Below, one piece after another: positions 1 to 10,253 of a stretch of DNA of 64,000 nt; the stretch's first letter is position 1, and each line of letters begins with the position of its first letter. The stretch spans positions 18,604,236 to 18,668,235 of the forward strand of contig NW_026089623.1 of assembly GCF_024586455.1 (NCBI RefSeq), written 5' to 3'. The notes beneath the pieces are model-generated. The model did no database searches. It was not told the origin of the DNA and saw nothing but the letters and a program-made list of their open reading frames with translations. The position numbers and the translations under genes were made by a program. Source of the DNA: Bactrocera neohumeralis. Taxonomy: Eukaryota; Arthropoda; Insecta; Diptera; Tephritidae.

Positions 1-492
1 AAATTGAATTTGGTGTTTTGATAAAACATCGTTTCCCGATGGGGAAAATATCGTTGCAAAGTATAAGCACGGCTTCTTCCCATTCATCACAATTTTCAAT
101 TATATCAAATTATCTTTAAATTAACAGTACATATATAAGTAAAGCACTAATGACGATATGTGACTAAAACTTTACACATATACTGTATTTTCATGCAATT
201 GGTATTCAAGGATAATGACTTTCTAATAATTATGTTCCCTTGGGACAAAATTCGGGTTAATAGTTCCTTATAACTAATATGTATATATAAACTTTCGGTT
301 GGCTTTTTACATATATTATCAATATGAAATAGCACTTAGTAACAAATATGTGTGAATTTCCTGGTACAAAACTGTAATTTGGCACATTAAATTGTGTTAG
401 AGAATGGCATTTGTGATTTAAATGTTTTTTAAGGTCGGTGTGCACCCGCCTGCTAATAATGTTCAAGAAAAATCCTTTTGATATGGTTTTTA
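1..492. other. AT-rich sequence, nothing recognised
   Basis: Short overlapping minus-strand reading frames occur here, but they resemble no family I know and lack codon structure. I see no repeat terminus or RNA gene. It probably belongs to the element carrying the protein remnant just downstream, but nothing in the bases proves it. Confidence 0.5.
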
Positions 493-918
493 CTATAAAT
501 GGTTTTTAATTTTTTTCAATACAGCTTCAGATAAACACTTATCAATAGTTCTATAAGCATAAACTGCTTTCAAAAATTGCAAATCTTGGTTCGGAGCCGC
601 TGTAGCAAGAGGTGCAGTATACCAAAATCTCACACATATAAATACCACGAATAAACAAACGTCCAATAAACTTTTTTCTTCTTCTGGTGATAGTTCAAAA
701 GCATCTCGAAAAACGTAAATTTTTAATGAGTAAATGGTTTTCGACATCCAGCGAGCGTGATGGAAAGCTCCAGGTTTATAAAAATTAATACTTTGATGGT
801 CGACAGTACCAAGAAATATTCGGGACAATTCAAGCAGCTCTTTGTAATCGTCGCGGGGTAAAACCGTATCCAATAAATTTTGGATGTTTCGATCTATTTC
901 GTCAACTTGATTAATCAA
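493..918 (-). pseudogene. Uncharacterised TE-associated protein, C-terminally truncated (141 aa)
   Basis: The function is unknown. The open frame of 141 residues contains the block FYKPGAFHHARWMSKTIYSL followed by hydrophobic segments ending FWYTAPLATAAPNQDL. I recognise this pattern from multi-copy uncharacterised arthropod and Hydra proteins that behave like parts of DNA transposons, but I cannot name the superfamily. The frame opens at a methionine in MINQVDEIDRNI with no convincing start context, so it is probably an internal fragment. It stops at KKIKNHL, where relatives continue. A second unknown TE-type protein (25738-26094) could come from a similar element. The next 260 bases (919-1182) hold nothing recognisable. 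The family pattern is moderately sure, the role is not known. Confidence 0.5.
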
Positions 919-1182
919 TTTTTTATGAATTTTATTTTATTTTTTCTAAACTCATGATGAAAGTTCTTAATTTTCAATAGATTGGAGTTCTCGAGGTTAG
1001 AAAGATATTTTTAGCTGGATACCAAATCAATTTTTACACTTTCTATTCATTGCACAAGTCACATCAACTTAACAATTAAAAATTCAATATTATAACGTGA
1101 ATTAAGAATTGTATCGTTTACTATCTAAAAATGGAATATTGTTGTCAAAAGAACCACAACAACCAGAATAGACAATAAGTAA

Positions 1183-2256
1183 ACAAGTAAGGAAGGGCTA
1201 AGTTCGGGTGTCACCGAACATTTTATACTCTCGCATGGTAAAGTGATAATCGAGATTTCATAATACGTCATTTACATATTTTTCAAATACTGTATTTTTG
1301 TAAAGTTTTATTCCGCTATCATCATTGGTTCCTAATGTACTATACTATATTATATAGAGAAGGCATCAGATGGAATTCAAAATAGCGTTATATTGGAAGA
1401 AGGCGTGGTTGTGAACCGATTTCACCTATATTTCGTACATGTCATCAGGGTGTTAAGAAAATATTATATACGGAATTTCATTGAAATCGGTCTAGTAGCT
1501 CCTGAGATATGGTTTTTGGTCCATAAGTGGGCGAGGCCACGCCCATTTTCAATTTAAAAAAAAAAACCTTCCTTCTGCAATTTCTTCCGTAAAATTTAGT
1601 GTTTCTGACGTTTTTTGTTAGTCCGTTAACGCACTTTTAGTGATTTTCAACATAACTTTTGTATGGGAGGTGGACGTGGTTATTATCCGATTTCTTCCAT
1701 TTTTTAACTGTATATGGAAATGCCCGAAGAAAACGACTCTGTAGAGTTTGGTTGACATAGCTATAGTAGTTTCCGAGATACGTACAAAAAACTTAGTAGG
1801 GGTCGGGGCCACGCTTCCAAAAAAATTACGACCAAATATGCCCCTCCCTAATGCAATGCTTTGCGCCAAATTTCACTTGAATATCTTTATTTATGGCTTA
1901 GTTATGACACTTTATAAGTTTTCGGTTTCCGCCATTTTGTGGGCGTGGCAGAGGGCCGATTTTTCCCATCTTCGAACTTAACCTTCTTATGGAGCCAAGG
2001 AATACGTGTACCAAGTTTCATCATAATATCTCAATTTTTACTCAAGTTACAGCTTGCACGGACGGACGGACGGACACGGACGGACACGGACGGACGGACA
2101 GACAGACATCCGGATTTCGACTCTACTCGTCACCCTGATCACTTTGGTATATATAACCCTATATCTGACTCTTTTAGTTTTAGGACTTACAAACAACCGT
2201 TATGTGAACAAAACTATAATACTCTCCTTAGCAACATTGTTGCGAGAGTATAAAAA
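1183..2256 (+). repeat. Family A repeat, full-length copy 1 (HINE/DINE-1-like layout)
   Basis: This is a non-coding interspersed repeat of about 1.07 kb. It opens with AACAAGTAAGGAAGGGCTAA, then a short hairpin (TTCGG...CCGAA), then TTTTATACTCTCGCA at 1221-1235. Its perfect reverse complement closes the copy at 2241-2255. A GGAC minisatellite sits near the 3' end. Subterminal inverted repeats, a minisatellite and no coding capacity match the published layout of Helentron-associated elements such as Drosophila DINE-1. That assignment is inference. Other copies or pieces lie at 4024, 10036, 11963, 14920, 30145, 34790, 36560, 39073, 43800, 44888, 56349 and 61280. The short frames inside are not genes. 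Confidence 0.8.
2058..2107 (+). repeat. GGAC/GGACA minisatellite inside family A
   Basis: About ten irregular tandem copies of GGAC, some as GGACACGGAC, ending in GACAGACAGAC. The same position is a few degenerate units in the copies at 10036 and 43985 and is deleted in the copy at 11963, so the array length varies between copies. Confidence 0.9.
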
Positions 2257-2834
2257 TTAGTTTGTTGTTTTTTATTCACTTTAACGACCGTCCGCTAACG
2301 CGCCACGTATCCAACATATCTGGTTCTTTTATTTATTTTGCGTTGGTAATAACCATACGAGTATTACCGTACTTCAATTTGAACTATTATTCCTTCATAG
2401 AATCACTGTGTGACTTTCAGAAGCAAAAAATAAGAAACTTTAAATGAAATTCAGAATAAAAATTAATTAGTAAGTAGTTTAAGCTAAATAATTAGAATAA
2501 TCAATACAAATAAATTTTGACCCTTCCAAAGGTTATGTGATAAATTTTTTGCGCCAATATGAAAATTTCTCCGTCTAAAGGGATCATAATAGAAGCAGAA
2601 TTGAGCATTGTTGGTAAGTTAAAGAGTATAATGTACAAAATAAGAATTATTTGCTAAATAGTGCAAAAATCCCATGTTAATTAAATGGGAAAAGTATCCT
2701 TATTTAGGCAGGGTTAAACGGCATCGAAAAAATTTTTCTTTGTTTCCAAAATTGTTTTTAGGTCAAAAATAAACGATTTTGACGATACCCATGTGGAAAT
2801 AGCCAACTTGGTAAATAACGGACACCCTAATATA
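2257..2834. other. No gene seen
   Basis: AT-rich sequence between family A copy 1 and the Tc1-like element. One 61-codon plus-strand frame (2262-2447) has no family resemblance. I see no terminal repeat, RNA gene or regulatory site that I can support. Confidence 0.5.
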
Positions 2835-4020
2835 CAGTGTCGAACAAAACTCATTGGACTAACTCGAGTCTCACACACCTTTCGTCATAACTTTTTACAT
2901 AGATGCATTAGACGATTTTTTTTTGCAAAATAAGATCACATATTCTATGTTAAAAACAACGATATTTTATTTTTAAACTTTTATGTAAGTTTTATAAATT
3001 ATAACAGAAGGGAAAAAAGTAAAAAATTGGTGTGACATAAATCATTGGACTAACACTTTGTATATCGAAATAAATACCTTTAATGAATTAATTTACCGTT
3101 ATCTGGCGGGAAAAGAATTTTTGCAGGTACTTATAATTATAAATCGTAGATCACATTTATTCGAATTGTTTATTTTAATGAGAACGGGTGTGTTGTAAAA
3201 TATATAAATAATAATGCTACTTAAAAATTATTTTAGATAAAATTTTAAGCGAATTCACAAAAAATGTGCGACAAAGGAGCTTTGCAAAAATTATTCTCTG
3301 GGGAAATCAACTGTTTCTGCTATTTTACACAAGTACAAAGCTGAAGGAACCGTTAAAAACTTAATATTGGAGGACGTTCTAGAGTCAATTTGGTAAAGGA
3401 TGACTTGCGAATAGTGCGCGAGTTTAAAAAATATCCAAAGATATCAGAAAAAAATGTTGTAGATAGCTAACAACTAAGAGTGAGTACAACACGTACAGTA
3501 CAACGACGCGCCGTTGATGCTGGTCTTTTTAGCTTCCTGATTGGCAGTTTCAACATGACAATGATCCCAGATACACCCTCAATGTTGTGGATTGGTTTTT
3601 GGAATAATAAGTTTATGTTATGAAATGGATCGACCAGTCTCCTGATATGAACCCGATTGAAACTTGTGGGAAATTGTCAACAGACAATTTAAAAGGGAAC
3701 AGGTTCACGGTTATAAAAACAAGCTATTTGATGCCTTAGAACGAGCCTGTAATGGAATAAATGGCAGACATATTAGTAATTTAATTTCATCTATAAAATA
3801 TTAATTTAAAATTTAAATTTAATTTATTTTCATATAAAGATTTATGTCGCACGAATTTTTTACTTTTTCCCTTCTGTTATAATTTATAAATCTTACATAA
3901 AAGTTGAAAAAAAATTGCGTTGTTTCTAAATATAGAATTTGCGATCTTTCTTTTGCAAAAATTGTTATGGCTGAATATGCGTGAGATTCGAGTTAGTCCA
4001 ATGAGTTTTGTCCGACACTG
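2835..4020 (+). mobile_element. Tc1-like DNA transposon with long IR/DR termini, transposase dead
   Basis: The element lies between TA dinucleotides. Both ends read CAGTGTCG[A/G]ACAAAACTC inward. The left inverted repeat spans about 2835-3043 and the right about 3839-4020, roughly 200 bp each with small indels. The 13-mer TCATTGGACTAAC occurs twice in the left arm (2851-2863 and 3042-3054), as in IR/DR elements such as Minos and S. Between the arms are transposase scraps. KSTVSAILHKYKAEGTVKNL (about 3300-3364) is the helix-turn-helix region, FQHDNDPR near 3550 carries the second catalytic Asp, and SPDMNPIE with ALERACNGINGR lies at about 3640-3770. The central catalytic region is deleted and no frame is open. 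Superfamily is sure; subfamily is inferred from end structure. Confidence 0.85.
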
Positions 4021-4023
4021 TAT

Positions 4024-4120
4024 ATAACCCTATATCTACCTCGCTTAGCTTTAGCATACGTACTACCGTTGGGTGAACAAAACTATAATACGCTGTAGCA
4101 ACTGGTTGCAAGAGTATGAA
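4024..4120 (+). repeat. Family A 3' tail fragment
   Basis: Begins TATAACCCTATATCTACC and ends with GTTGCAAGAGTATGAAAA, matching the last 100 bases of copy 1. It directly abuts the right end of the Tc1-like element, which suggests that element inserted at a TA inside this copy. The matching left half is not obvious. Confidence 0.7.
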
Positions 4121-4440
4121 AAGGAAGAGCAAACTACTAAGTATTTATTAGAGAGGATGACAATATGTGAATAGTCAGGTGGATGGATAACCGTTTCGTA
4201 TTACTTGCCTCAACATTGGCTGCATCACTTCCTCTTCAATCCGCTGGGCGATGGAATAAAGTTCGTAAAAGGTGTATTACTGTTGATTGTCAAATGCGAT
4301 CACACGCTACAATCAATGCATGGGAGGAATAGACTTATGACATGGAAAAAAATGATACGAAGCTTTTTGATTCAATGGTGGTGGTAACACCACGGAAAGA
4401 AATTAGTTTTGAGATTTTTATTATACCTGTATGTAATGAG
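4121..4440. other. No gene seen
   Basis: Spacer between a family A tail and the mariner relic. The 60-codon plus-strand frame at 4205-4387 has no recognisable similarity. Confidence 0.45.
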
Positions 4441-5290
4441 CAGTTTTTGTGAAAACGAAATACAAATTTTAAATTGGATAGTAAAAAAAAATGTTCAAAG
4501 CATTGACCGTTGCTTTTTACAAATTTTGATCACCTTGGGCAATTTGTGGGTACCATTCCAACAGAAATGTTCATCTTCTGAAGTAAACCAATCAGACACC
4601 CAAATTTAGACCTCTGCGTAAGAAGTCGAAGTGCTGCCCAGCCAATAAGTGTTCCATCGATGAAAGCATATGGTAACCGCAAGGAGACAAACTTGGTGAA
4701 TACGGCGGGTAGGTTAGCAGCTCCCAGCAGAGTACTTTGATTACAATCAACCTGATTCGGTTTTGGTTTTTGTGCAGATGCATTGTCGTGTAACTTTTCC
4801 GGCTTATTCCTGTCATTTTTCGATCAATGCGTGGTTCAAATTGATCATTTGTTGTTTGTAGCGATTGGTATTAACAGTTTCACCAGGTTATTGAAGCTCA
4901 TGATGTACTACGCACCTTTCTGATCGCACCTTCTTACCGAAACGATCTGTTTTCGGTGTTCTATTTGTCTTTCATTCAATTCATGTGACACACATTTTGT
5001 ACACTTTTGGAATTTTTTCTTAGCTCTCAAACGGGCTAAAATTATTTCTTGTGCAACATTTAACATGTGCTTTTCACTCAAAGTATCATCTTCATCCAAT
5101 ATTACTTTCAGTTCGGCCTCTTCAAAGTTTTTGGTAGTTTTCCACGTTCTTCATTTCACAATTCGAAATCATTTTCTCTGAATCTTTGAAACCATCTTTT
5201 GCTTGTGGCTTCTGATAGAGCATGATCATCATAGCCGTGACAAGCATAGGTTGCGACTTGCAGCACTTTTCTTCAAAATCATTACTTTTC
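4440..5290 (-). pseudogene. mariner transposase relic
   Basis: This was a transposase for cut-and-paste transposition (DDE/D, mariner family). Read on the minus strand from about 5230, KRWFQRF is the end of the helix-turn-helix region. Then come EEAELKVILDEDDTLSEKHM and VSHELNERQIEHRK, the linker seen in mariners as VPHEL. Further down, TYPPYSPSLSPCGYHML holds the third catalytic site region, where the usual second Asp-containing part is altered (SLSP for DLAP). MEHLLAGQHF and a degraded C-terminus follow to about 4480. Several stop codons and shifts break it into frames at 4908-5099 and 4592-4816. Terminal repeats were not found. It is a different lineage from the mariners at 42458, 44060 and 61772. 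Confidence 0.8.
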
Positions 5291-6060
5291 GGTAAAAAGT
5301 TTTACATTCTTAACACAATGAAAAAAATATGTTGTTTTTTCAAAGACTTTAAGGTAATTGAATATGTTTGACAAATGTAATGCAACAAAACAGAGAAAAA
5401 TTAAGGCTCGTTCACAACAAAGTAGTATTTTCAAAAAAAATTTAAAAAAAAAATTAAGAAATTGTTTCGCTCTAATCAATTAAAAAACTATTAAAAAATA
5501 TAGTCCTGAAGTTTCATTGGTATATTCCGAAAATTTTCAAAGGAATAGGCTCCAGAACCATTGCACTTCATGCTGCGGCTGTTTAGGTACCAAAACATTG
5601 AGGCTCGTTACCTCGAAACTAGCTGTTTTTTTATCCGGCCGTCGAAATCGCGAGCGAATTATTTAACCGAATTACTTGAACTAAAGCGTATTTCATAGAC
5701 AAGGCCCAAATATATGTAGATATATATATATTTCAATCACGAAAGATTTTCAAAATTAAGTTTTTTAACAAATTATTTTAATATTATATTTCTTGACACT
5801 AACATGTTTCAAATAACCTTAGCATGAACCTTATTCTATTCATACTTGTATATACTAATAAACAAATACATATATTGATTTATTCGGAAGTCAAAATTTA
5901 AAAAACATTTTCGGGCAATTGTAACCACAGTATACGTTTATATTTGATACTTGTGAGTTGAATAATACTTTGCGACAAAAAACCCGCATAAAAAACGCGC
6001 ACAGATTGTTAAGCGCCTCAAAAAAAGTGGAACATTATAACTTAATAATTAAAATTAATA
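5291..6060. other. No gene seen
   Basis: AT-rich sequence between mariner-type relics. The 65-codon minus-strand frame at 5282-5479 is low-complexity Phe/Leu-rich and is not credible as a gene. No repeat boundaries are visible. Confidence 0.45.
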
Positions 6061-6261
6061 ATTGATATGCGTTTTAAAGGAGATGTATTTCTCGAGGTAA
6101 TCAGAAAGAGTTTTTTCTTCTATTTTTTGCATCACTTGGAAGTAAAAAGCGCGATACGTAAAAAAATCGCTGTTAATTTGTTAATAAAAAATAGAAAAAA
6201 ATAGAAAAAAACTTCATCTGATTACCTCGAGAAATACTTCACCTTTAAAACGCATATCAAT
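6061..6261. repeat. ~200-bp foldback (inverted repeat)
   Basis: The left arm starts ATTGATATGCGTTTTAAAGG and runs from 6061 to about 6127. The right arm is its near-perfect reverse complement and ends at 6261. The arms share CTCGAGGTAATCAGA and are separated by about 64 bases rich in A and T. It could be a small MITE or the remains of an inverted transposon end. The right arm runs directly into the transposase fragment that follows. Confidence 0.8.
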
Positions 6262-6573
6262 TTTTTTGCCTCTCCATGGTCTTCGCGTACACTCTCAGCT
6301 ACGGCTGTATATGTATTTTCTTCGCTGCGTGTTGGACGTGGTCTATTCAGTAGAATATTACCCAATAATGAATGCTGAGTCTCAAATGGTGATGGTGTTG
6401 CGAATAGTACGCTCAGAATGCCAATTATGTTGCCCATAAGTTGAGCGAAGCGCGTAAAATACATTTTTTACAGAACGTGAGTTTTCGTAACAAAGTTGAA
6501 CGATGTGTAAACGCTGTTCACTCACAAGTCTTCCCATGATGAAATTGCAAACAATACTGAACAAAAATAACAT
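6222..6573 (-). pseudogene. Transposase N-terminal fragment (mariner-like, DUF4817-type helix-turn-helix)
   Basis: The minus-strand reading gives MGRLVSEQRLHIVQLCYENS, then STYGQHN and SERTIRN. A second frame follows with FETQHSLLGNILLNRPRPTR and AVAESVRED. This order matches the DNA-binding N-terminus of insect transposases annotated with DUF4817. A frameshift separates the two parts. The catalytic domain is absent: the coding remnant runs out in the foldback repeat at 6261. The related C-terminal piece at 6950-7370 lies upstream on this strand, so the two cannot be one gene in order and must come from two copies. Confidence 0.75.
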
Positions 6574-6949
6574 GAAAGCTTGACACGATTCAACTGTGAT
6601 CTATCAAAAAAAAAAAGGCTATTTAAAAGTACCTAGATCACTTGTTAATATAAATTCCTATATAAATATATGTTTAAATATGAAAATCTATGTCTACCTG
6701 AAACCCTGGATCGTCTATGTAGCGCTTCAGTTTTCGTAAATTTGAAAGAACACCACCGCGTCTTTGCGAATATGCAAGCAAAAAATGTTTTGCAAAAAAT
6801 CCACATTTTGGCGAATAAGCCGATAACTGCTTTCTCTGGCGAGCTTCGTTCTCACCACTAGTAAAGGGTTTTTCAATAAGAGCGCAACAATTTTTTTTTT
6901 TAATTCGAATACCAATGAAACTCTTTATTTGTGTGAAAGTATATTCGAT
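6574..6949. other. Transposon flank, no gene
   Basis: Noncoding sequence between two fragments of the same transposase superfamily. It includes the probable 3' flank of the C-terminal fragment (7370 to 6950) and an A-rich run. The overlapping frames at 6670-6982 are on both strands and look accidental. Confidence 0.4.
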
Positions 6950-7370
6950 GCTATTATGTATGGAATTCGATTTCTTTTGCATGTCTACTACGGGACGCTT
7001 GCAGAAGTCCAGAAGCAGAACCTAATTTTCCACGGTTTTCAAGCATAATTGACCGATACGACTGCAATTTCACGTTCGATATTCGTACGAAGTTCATCAA
7101 TCGTCGCTGGTTTGTCGGCATAGACCATAGACTTGACGTAGCCCCTCAAGAAATGGTCTAATAAAAAAACGTACGACCGAGGCGGCCAATTGACTGGGCC
7201 ATTTCGTGAGATAACACGATCACCAAACTTGGTTTTCAATAAATCGGTTGTGACATTCGCTGCGTGGCTTCTGTTGGAACCAAATATTTTCCAATTCCAT
7301 ATCATCCAATTCGGGTCAAAAATAGCTGGTTATCACTGAGTGGTAGCGATTCCCATTCACAGTAACATGC
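6950..7370 (-). pseudogene. Transposase C-terminal fragment (DD[E/D], DUF4817-type mariner-like)
   Basis: On the minus strand the fragment starts with a degraded TVNGNRYHS region. It continues through LLKTKFGDRVISRNGPVNWP and PRSYVFLLDHFLRGYVKSMV, where intact relatives read PRSCDLTPLDYFLWGYVKS. It then reads YADKPATIDELRTNIEREIA and ends near LDFCKR. The catalytic Asp of the CDL motif is lost (YVF). This is the same superfamily as the 217-residue frame at 36720-37373, which makes the alignment easy. The first two catalytic positions are missing. Confidence 0.8.
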
Positions 7371-7689
7371 TAGTATACATATAGTAAACTTATTAAAACA
7401 TTAACTCAAAGTCGCTCTGTAAAATGTCTAAACCACTTGCTGTTCTACCTTGTCCTGCAATCTTTGAGTTGTAGAGAAAGGTCTAGGTTTAATATTTTGT
7501 CTTGGGTTCTTTCACTTATATTTCCAATGGAATTTAGTTTTGCCGATACGATCATTCTGTATAAGAATTTAATTAGCATGTTTAATCTTGTCTGTCTTAC
7601 TTGTAAATATGGTGATTTTATATTTTGTTCTACTTCATTCAGTAATTGTGATATTTCTTGAGGATTTACTAAATGTAATATTGTTGGAG
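7371..7689. other. Unassigned, possible minus-strand coding scrap
   Basis: Read on the minus strand from about 7660, a stop-free stretch gives QEISQLLNEVEQNIKSPYLQ and then LIKFLYRMIVSAKLNS. It looks like real coding sequence (amphipathic, charged), but I cannot assign it. The plus-strand frame 7437-7661 is its shadow. It could be a retroelement scrap. Confidence 0.3.
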
Positions 7690-7959
7690 GATGGAGTCAT
7701 GTGCAGAAGTTCACGCGAGTGAGGAAAGTTCTCTGATCGCCATTCCCTTGAGAGTGGCCAGAAACGATTCTTTTACACATGGCTCAAGCAGATCACAACT
7801 TCCGGTCTTTGACCAAGTATCCTCTGGGTAGCCAAAGAACACCCGTTCGAAGGCGAGCTAAAGTGAGAAGATGAAACATCCCCCACATAGGGTTGTACGC
7901 TGGGTTTGGGACCCGCCACGTAAAAAGCCCCCCAATAAAAGATTACCAACTGCCTCGGA

Positions 7960-8827
7960 TGAGAGATCCCCCTTTTGATGACAACCATGGCCAACGAAAT
8001 AAGGACTACGATATAAAGGCATGCACCTGGAATGTCCGGACCCTTAATTGGGAAGGTGCCTCTGCCCAGCTGGTTGATGTCCTCGCGAAAATAAAGGCTG
8101 ACATCACCGCCGTCCAAGAAATGCGATGGGCGGGACAAGGACAGAGACGAGTAGGTCCTTGTGACATTTACTACAGTGGCCATATAAAGGAGCGCAAGTT
8201 TGGTGTGGGATTCGTGGTGGGAGAGAGACTCCGTCGCCGAGTACTATCATTCACTACGGGGAATGAACGTCTAGCCAAATCCGTCCACAAGGACGATGTG
8301 ACCAAAATGCCTTCTATGTGCGCTTGGAACGCGCTTATGAGAGCTGCCCCCGCCACGATGTCAAAATCGTTCTTGGCGACTTTAACGCCAGGGTGGGCAA
8401 AGAAGGTATCTTTGGCACAACGGTCGGTAAATTTAGCCTTCACGACGAAACATCCCCAAATGGGTTGAGGCTGATCGACTTCGCCGGGGCCCGAAATATG
8501 GTTATCTGTAGTACTAGATTCCAGCATAAGAAGATTCATCAATCTACCTGGCTGTCTCCGGATCGAAAAACCATCAACTAGATCGATCGCGTTGTGATAG
8601 ACGGAAGACACGTCTCCAGTGTTTTAGATGTGCGTGCGCTTCGAGGTCCTAACATCGACTCGGACCAATATCTTGCTGCAGCCAAGATTCGCACACGCCT
8701 CTGTGCAGTAAAAAAAAACAAGGAAGGTTCGACGTCGAGAAGCTGCAATCACAACAGGCAGCCGAACGATTTTCTACTCGGCTTGCACTCCTGCTCTCTG
8801 AGAGTACTCGTCAACAGCTCGGTATAA
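7960..8827 (+). pseudogene. RTE LINE endonuclease domain
   Basis: An apurinic-type endonuclease that nicks target DNA to prime reverse transcription. Visible motifs are ACTWNVRTLN (the catalytic Asn), ADITAVQEMRW (catalytic Glu), GVGFVVGERL, IVLGDFNARVG (Asp and Asn pair) and then TWLSPDRKTINQIDRVVID, with a stop at 8579 inside it. The domain is split over three frames (7893-8468, 8318-8581, 8594-8827). About 8283-8300 shows a deletion, because NERLA jumps directly to DDVTK. The likely natural start lies just after the leader, but the first codons are not clear. Confidence 0.85.
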
Positions 8828-8895
8828 GGGAACTGTGGGATGGCATTTAAAGCTCTTTACGTACAGCTGCAACCGAAATCATTGGTTTTCGGAAA

Positions 8896-9912
8896 GTGCA
8901 AAAGAACAGCTGGTACGATGAGGAGTGCCGTGTCGCAGCGGAGAGAAAACAGGCTGCCTACCTCGCAACGTTACGATCGACCACAACACGTGCGGGATGG
9001 GATAGATACCAAGAGTTAAAGAGGGAAGCGAGACGCATTTGCAGACAGAAAAAGAAAGAGACCGAAATGCGTGAGTACGAAGAGCTTGATAAGCTGGCCG
9101 ACAGGGGTTATGCTCGAAAATTCTACGAAAAAATGCGGCGGCTTACAGAAGGTTTCAAGACCGGAGCATACTCTTGTAGAACCCTCAAAGGTGATCTAGT
9201 CACCGATGTCCAGAGCATACTTAAATTATGGAGGGAACACTTCTCCAGCCTGCTGAATGGCAGTGAACGCACAACGGTAGGAGAAGGTGAACCCGATTCC
9301 CCAATCGATGACGATGAAGCAGACGTTCCATTGCCCGACCAAGAAGAAGTTCGCATAGCAATTACCCGCCTGAACAACAACAAAGCGGCGGGGGCCGATG
9401 AATTGCCGGCCGAGTTATTCAAACACGGCGGCGAAGAACTGATAAGGAGCATGCATCAACTTCTTTGTAAAATATGGTCGGATGAAAGCATGCTCAACGA
9501 TTGGAATTTAAGTGTGCTATGCCCAATCCATAAAAAGGGAGACCCCACAATCTACGTCAACTACCGTGGTATAAGCCTCCTCAACATCGCATATAAGGTT
9601 CTATCGAGCGTATTGTGTGAAAGACTAAAGCCCACCATCAACAAACTGATTGGACCTTATCAGTGTGGCTTTAGACCTGGAAAATCAACAACCGACCAGA
9701 TATTCACCATGCGTCAAACCTTGGAAAAGACCCGTGAAAGGAGAATCGACACACACCATCTCTTCGTCGATTTCAAAGCTGATTTCGACAGCACAAAAAT
9801 GAGCTGCCTTTCTGCCGCGATGTCTGAATTTGGTATCCCCGCAAAACTAATACCAAACGAGGTTTCAGACAAGGCGATTCCCTATCGTGCGACTTTTTCA
9901 ACCTGCTTCTGA
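8896..9912 (+). pseudogene. RTE LINE reverse transcriptase, internally deleted
   Basis: A 338-residue open frame. Residues 1-150 are the basic linker (YDEECRVAAERKQAAYLATL; LKLWREHFSSLLNG). RT motifs follow: NNNKAAGADELPAELFKHGG, LCPIHKKGDPTI with [32 protein letters not shown], and [12 protein letters not shown], which holds the first catalytic Asp. After FGIPAKLI the frame jumps into [14 protein letters not shown] segment is deleted and the frame shifts there, so [13 protein letters not shown] can be seen only in another frame. The catalytic YADDIDIIGL follows near 9984-10010 out of frame. It is therefore inactive. Identity to the minus-strand copy is very high by eye. Confidence 0.85.
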
Positions 9913-10035
9913 AGAAAGTAGTTCGAGCTGCAGAACTAATTAGAGAAGCTACCATCTTCTATAAGAGTGTACAGCTGCTGGCGTATGCCGATGATATTGA
10001 TATCATCGGCCTCAACACGCGCGCCGTTAGTTCTG

Positions 10036-10200
10036 CTTTGTAAGGATAGACGGAAGGACAGAGAGGATTTCAACTCGTCTCATTATCCTATTAATTTATA
10101 GCTATGTACATATATAACCCTATATCAACTCGTTTACTTTTAGATGATACAAACAATCGTTAGAAGAACAAAACTATGTAGCAAAATTTAGCAAGAGTAT
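10036..10200 (+). repeat. Family A 3' tail fragment
   Basis: Starts with a degenerate GGAC stretch (GGAAGGACAGAGAGGATTTC) and runs through ATATATAACCCTATATC to AGCAAGAGTATAAAAAT, matching the end of copy 1. It sits precisely between two oppositely oriented RTE LINEs. Confidence 0.75.
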
Positions 10201-10253
10201 AAAAATAGAAAAATATAAGAACTCTTCTTCTTCTTAATTGGCGGAGATACCGC

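Larger units (their letters stand above)
7690..10035 (+). mobile_element. RTE-clade LINE, plus strand, 3' truncated
   Basis: This is a non-LTR retrotransposon of the RTE type (endonuclease plus reverse transcriptase, no RNase H). A noncoding leader runs from about 7690 to 7960 and includes GGGTTTGGGACCCGCCACG. The coding part then spans an AP endonuclease and an RT, detailed separately. The copy ends just after YADDIDIIGL near 10000 and is joined at 10036 to a family A tail, so the 3' third of the RT and the tail are missing. A sister copy in reverse lies at 10205-11530 and a third scrap at 34050-34700. Confidence 0.85.

Noticed and set aside
2058..2107. CRISPR-like array from the GGAC repeats
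   Set aside because: Units are 4-6 bases with no spacers, and they sit inside an interspersed repeat. This is a minisatellite.
1748..2260. Plus-strand ORFs of 60-104 codons inside family A
   Set aside because: They follow repeat text and the minisatellite (GRTDGHGRT-type peptide). Other copies break them, so they are not genes.
7437..7661. Retrovirus-like envelope or other retroelement protein scrap
   Set aside because: The minus-strand reading looks coding, but I cannot match any family motif, so no call was made beyond unassigned.
8171..8611. Minus-strand ORF of 146 codons
   Set aside because: Antisense of the LINE endonuclease, whose motifs are clear on the plus strand.
9123..9452. Minus-strand ORF of 109 codons
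   Set aside because: It is the antisense shadow of the RTE reverse transcriptase.
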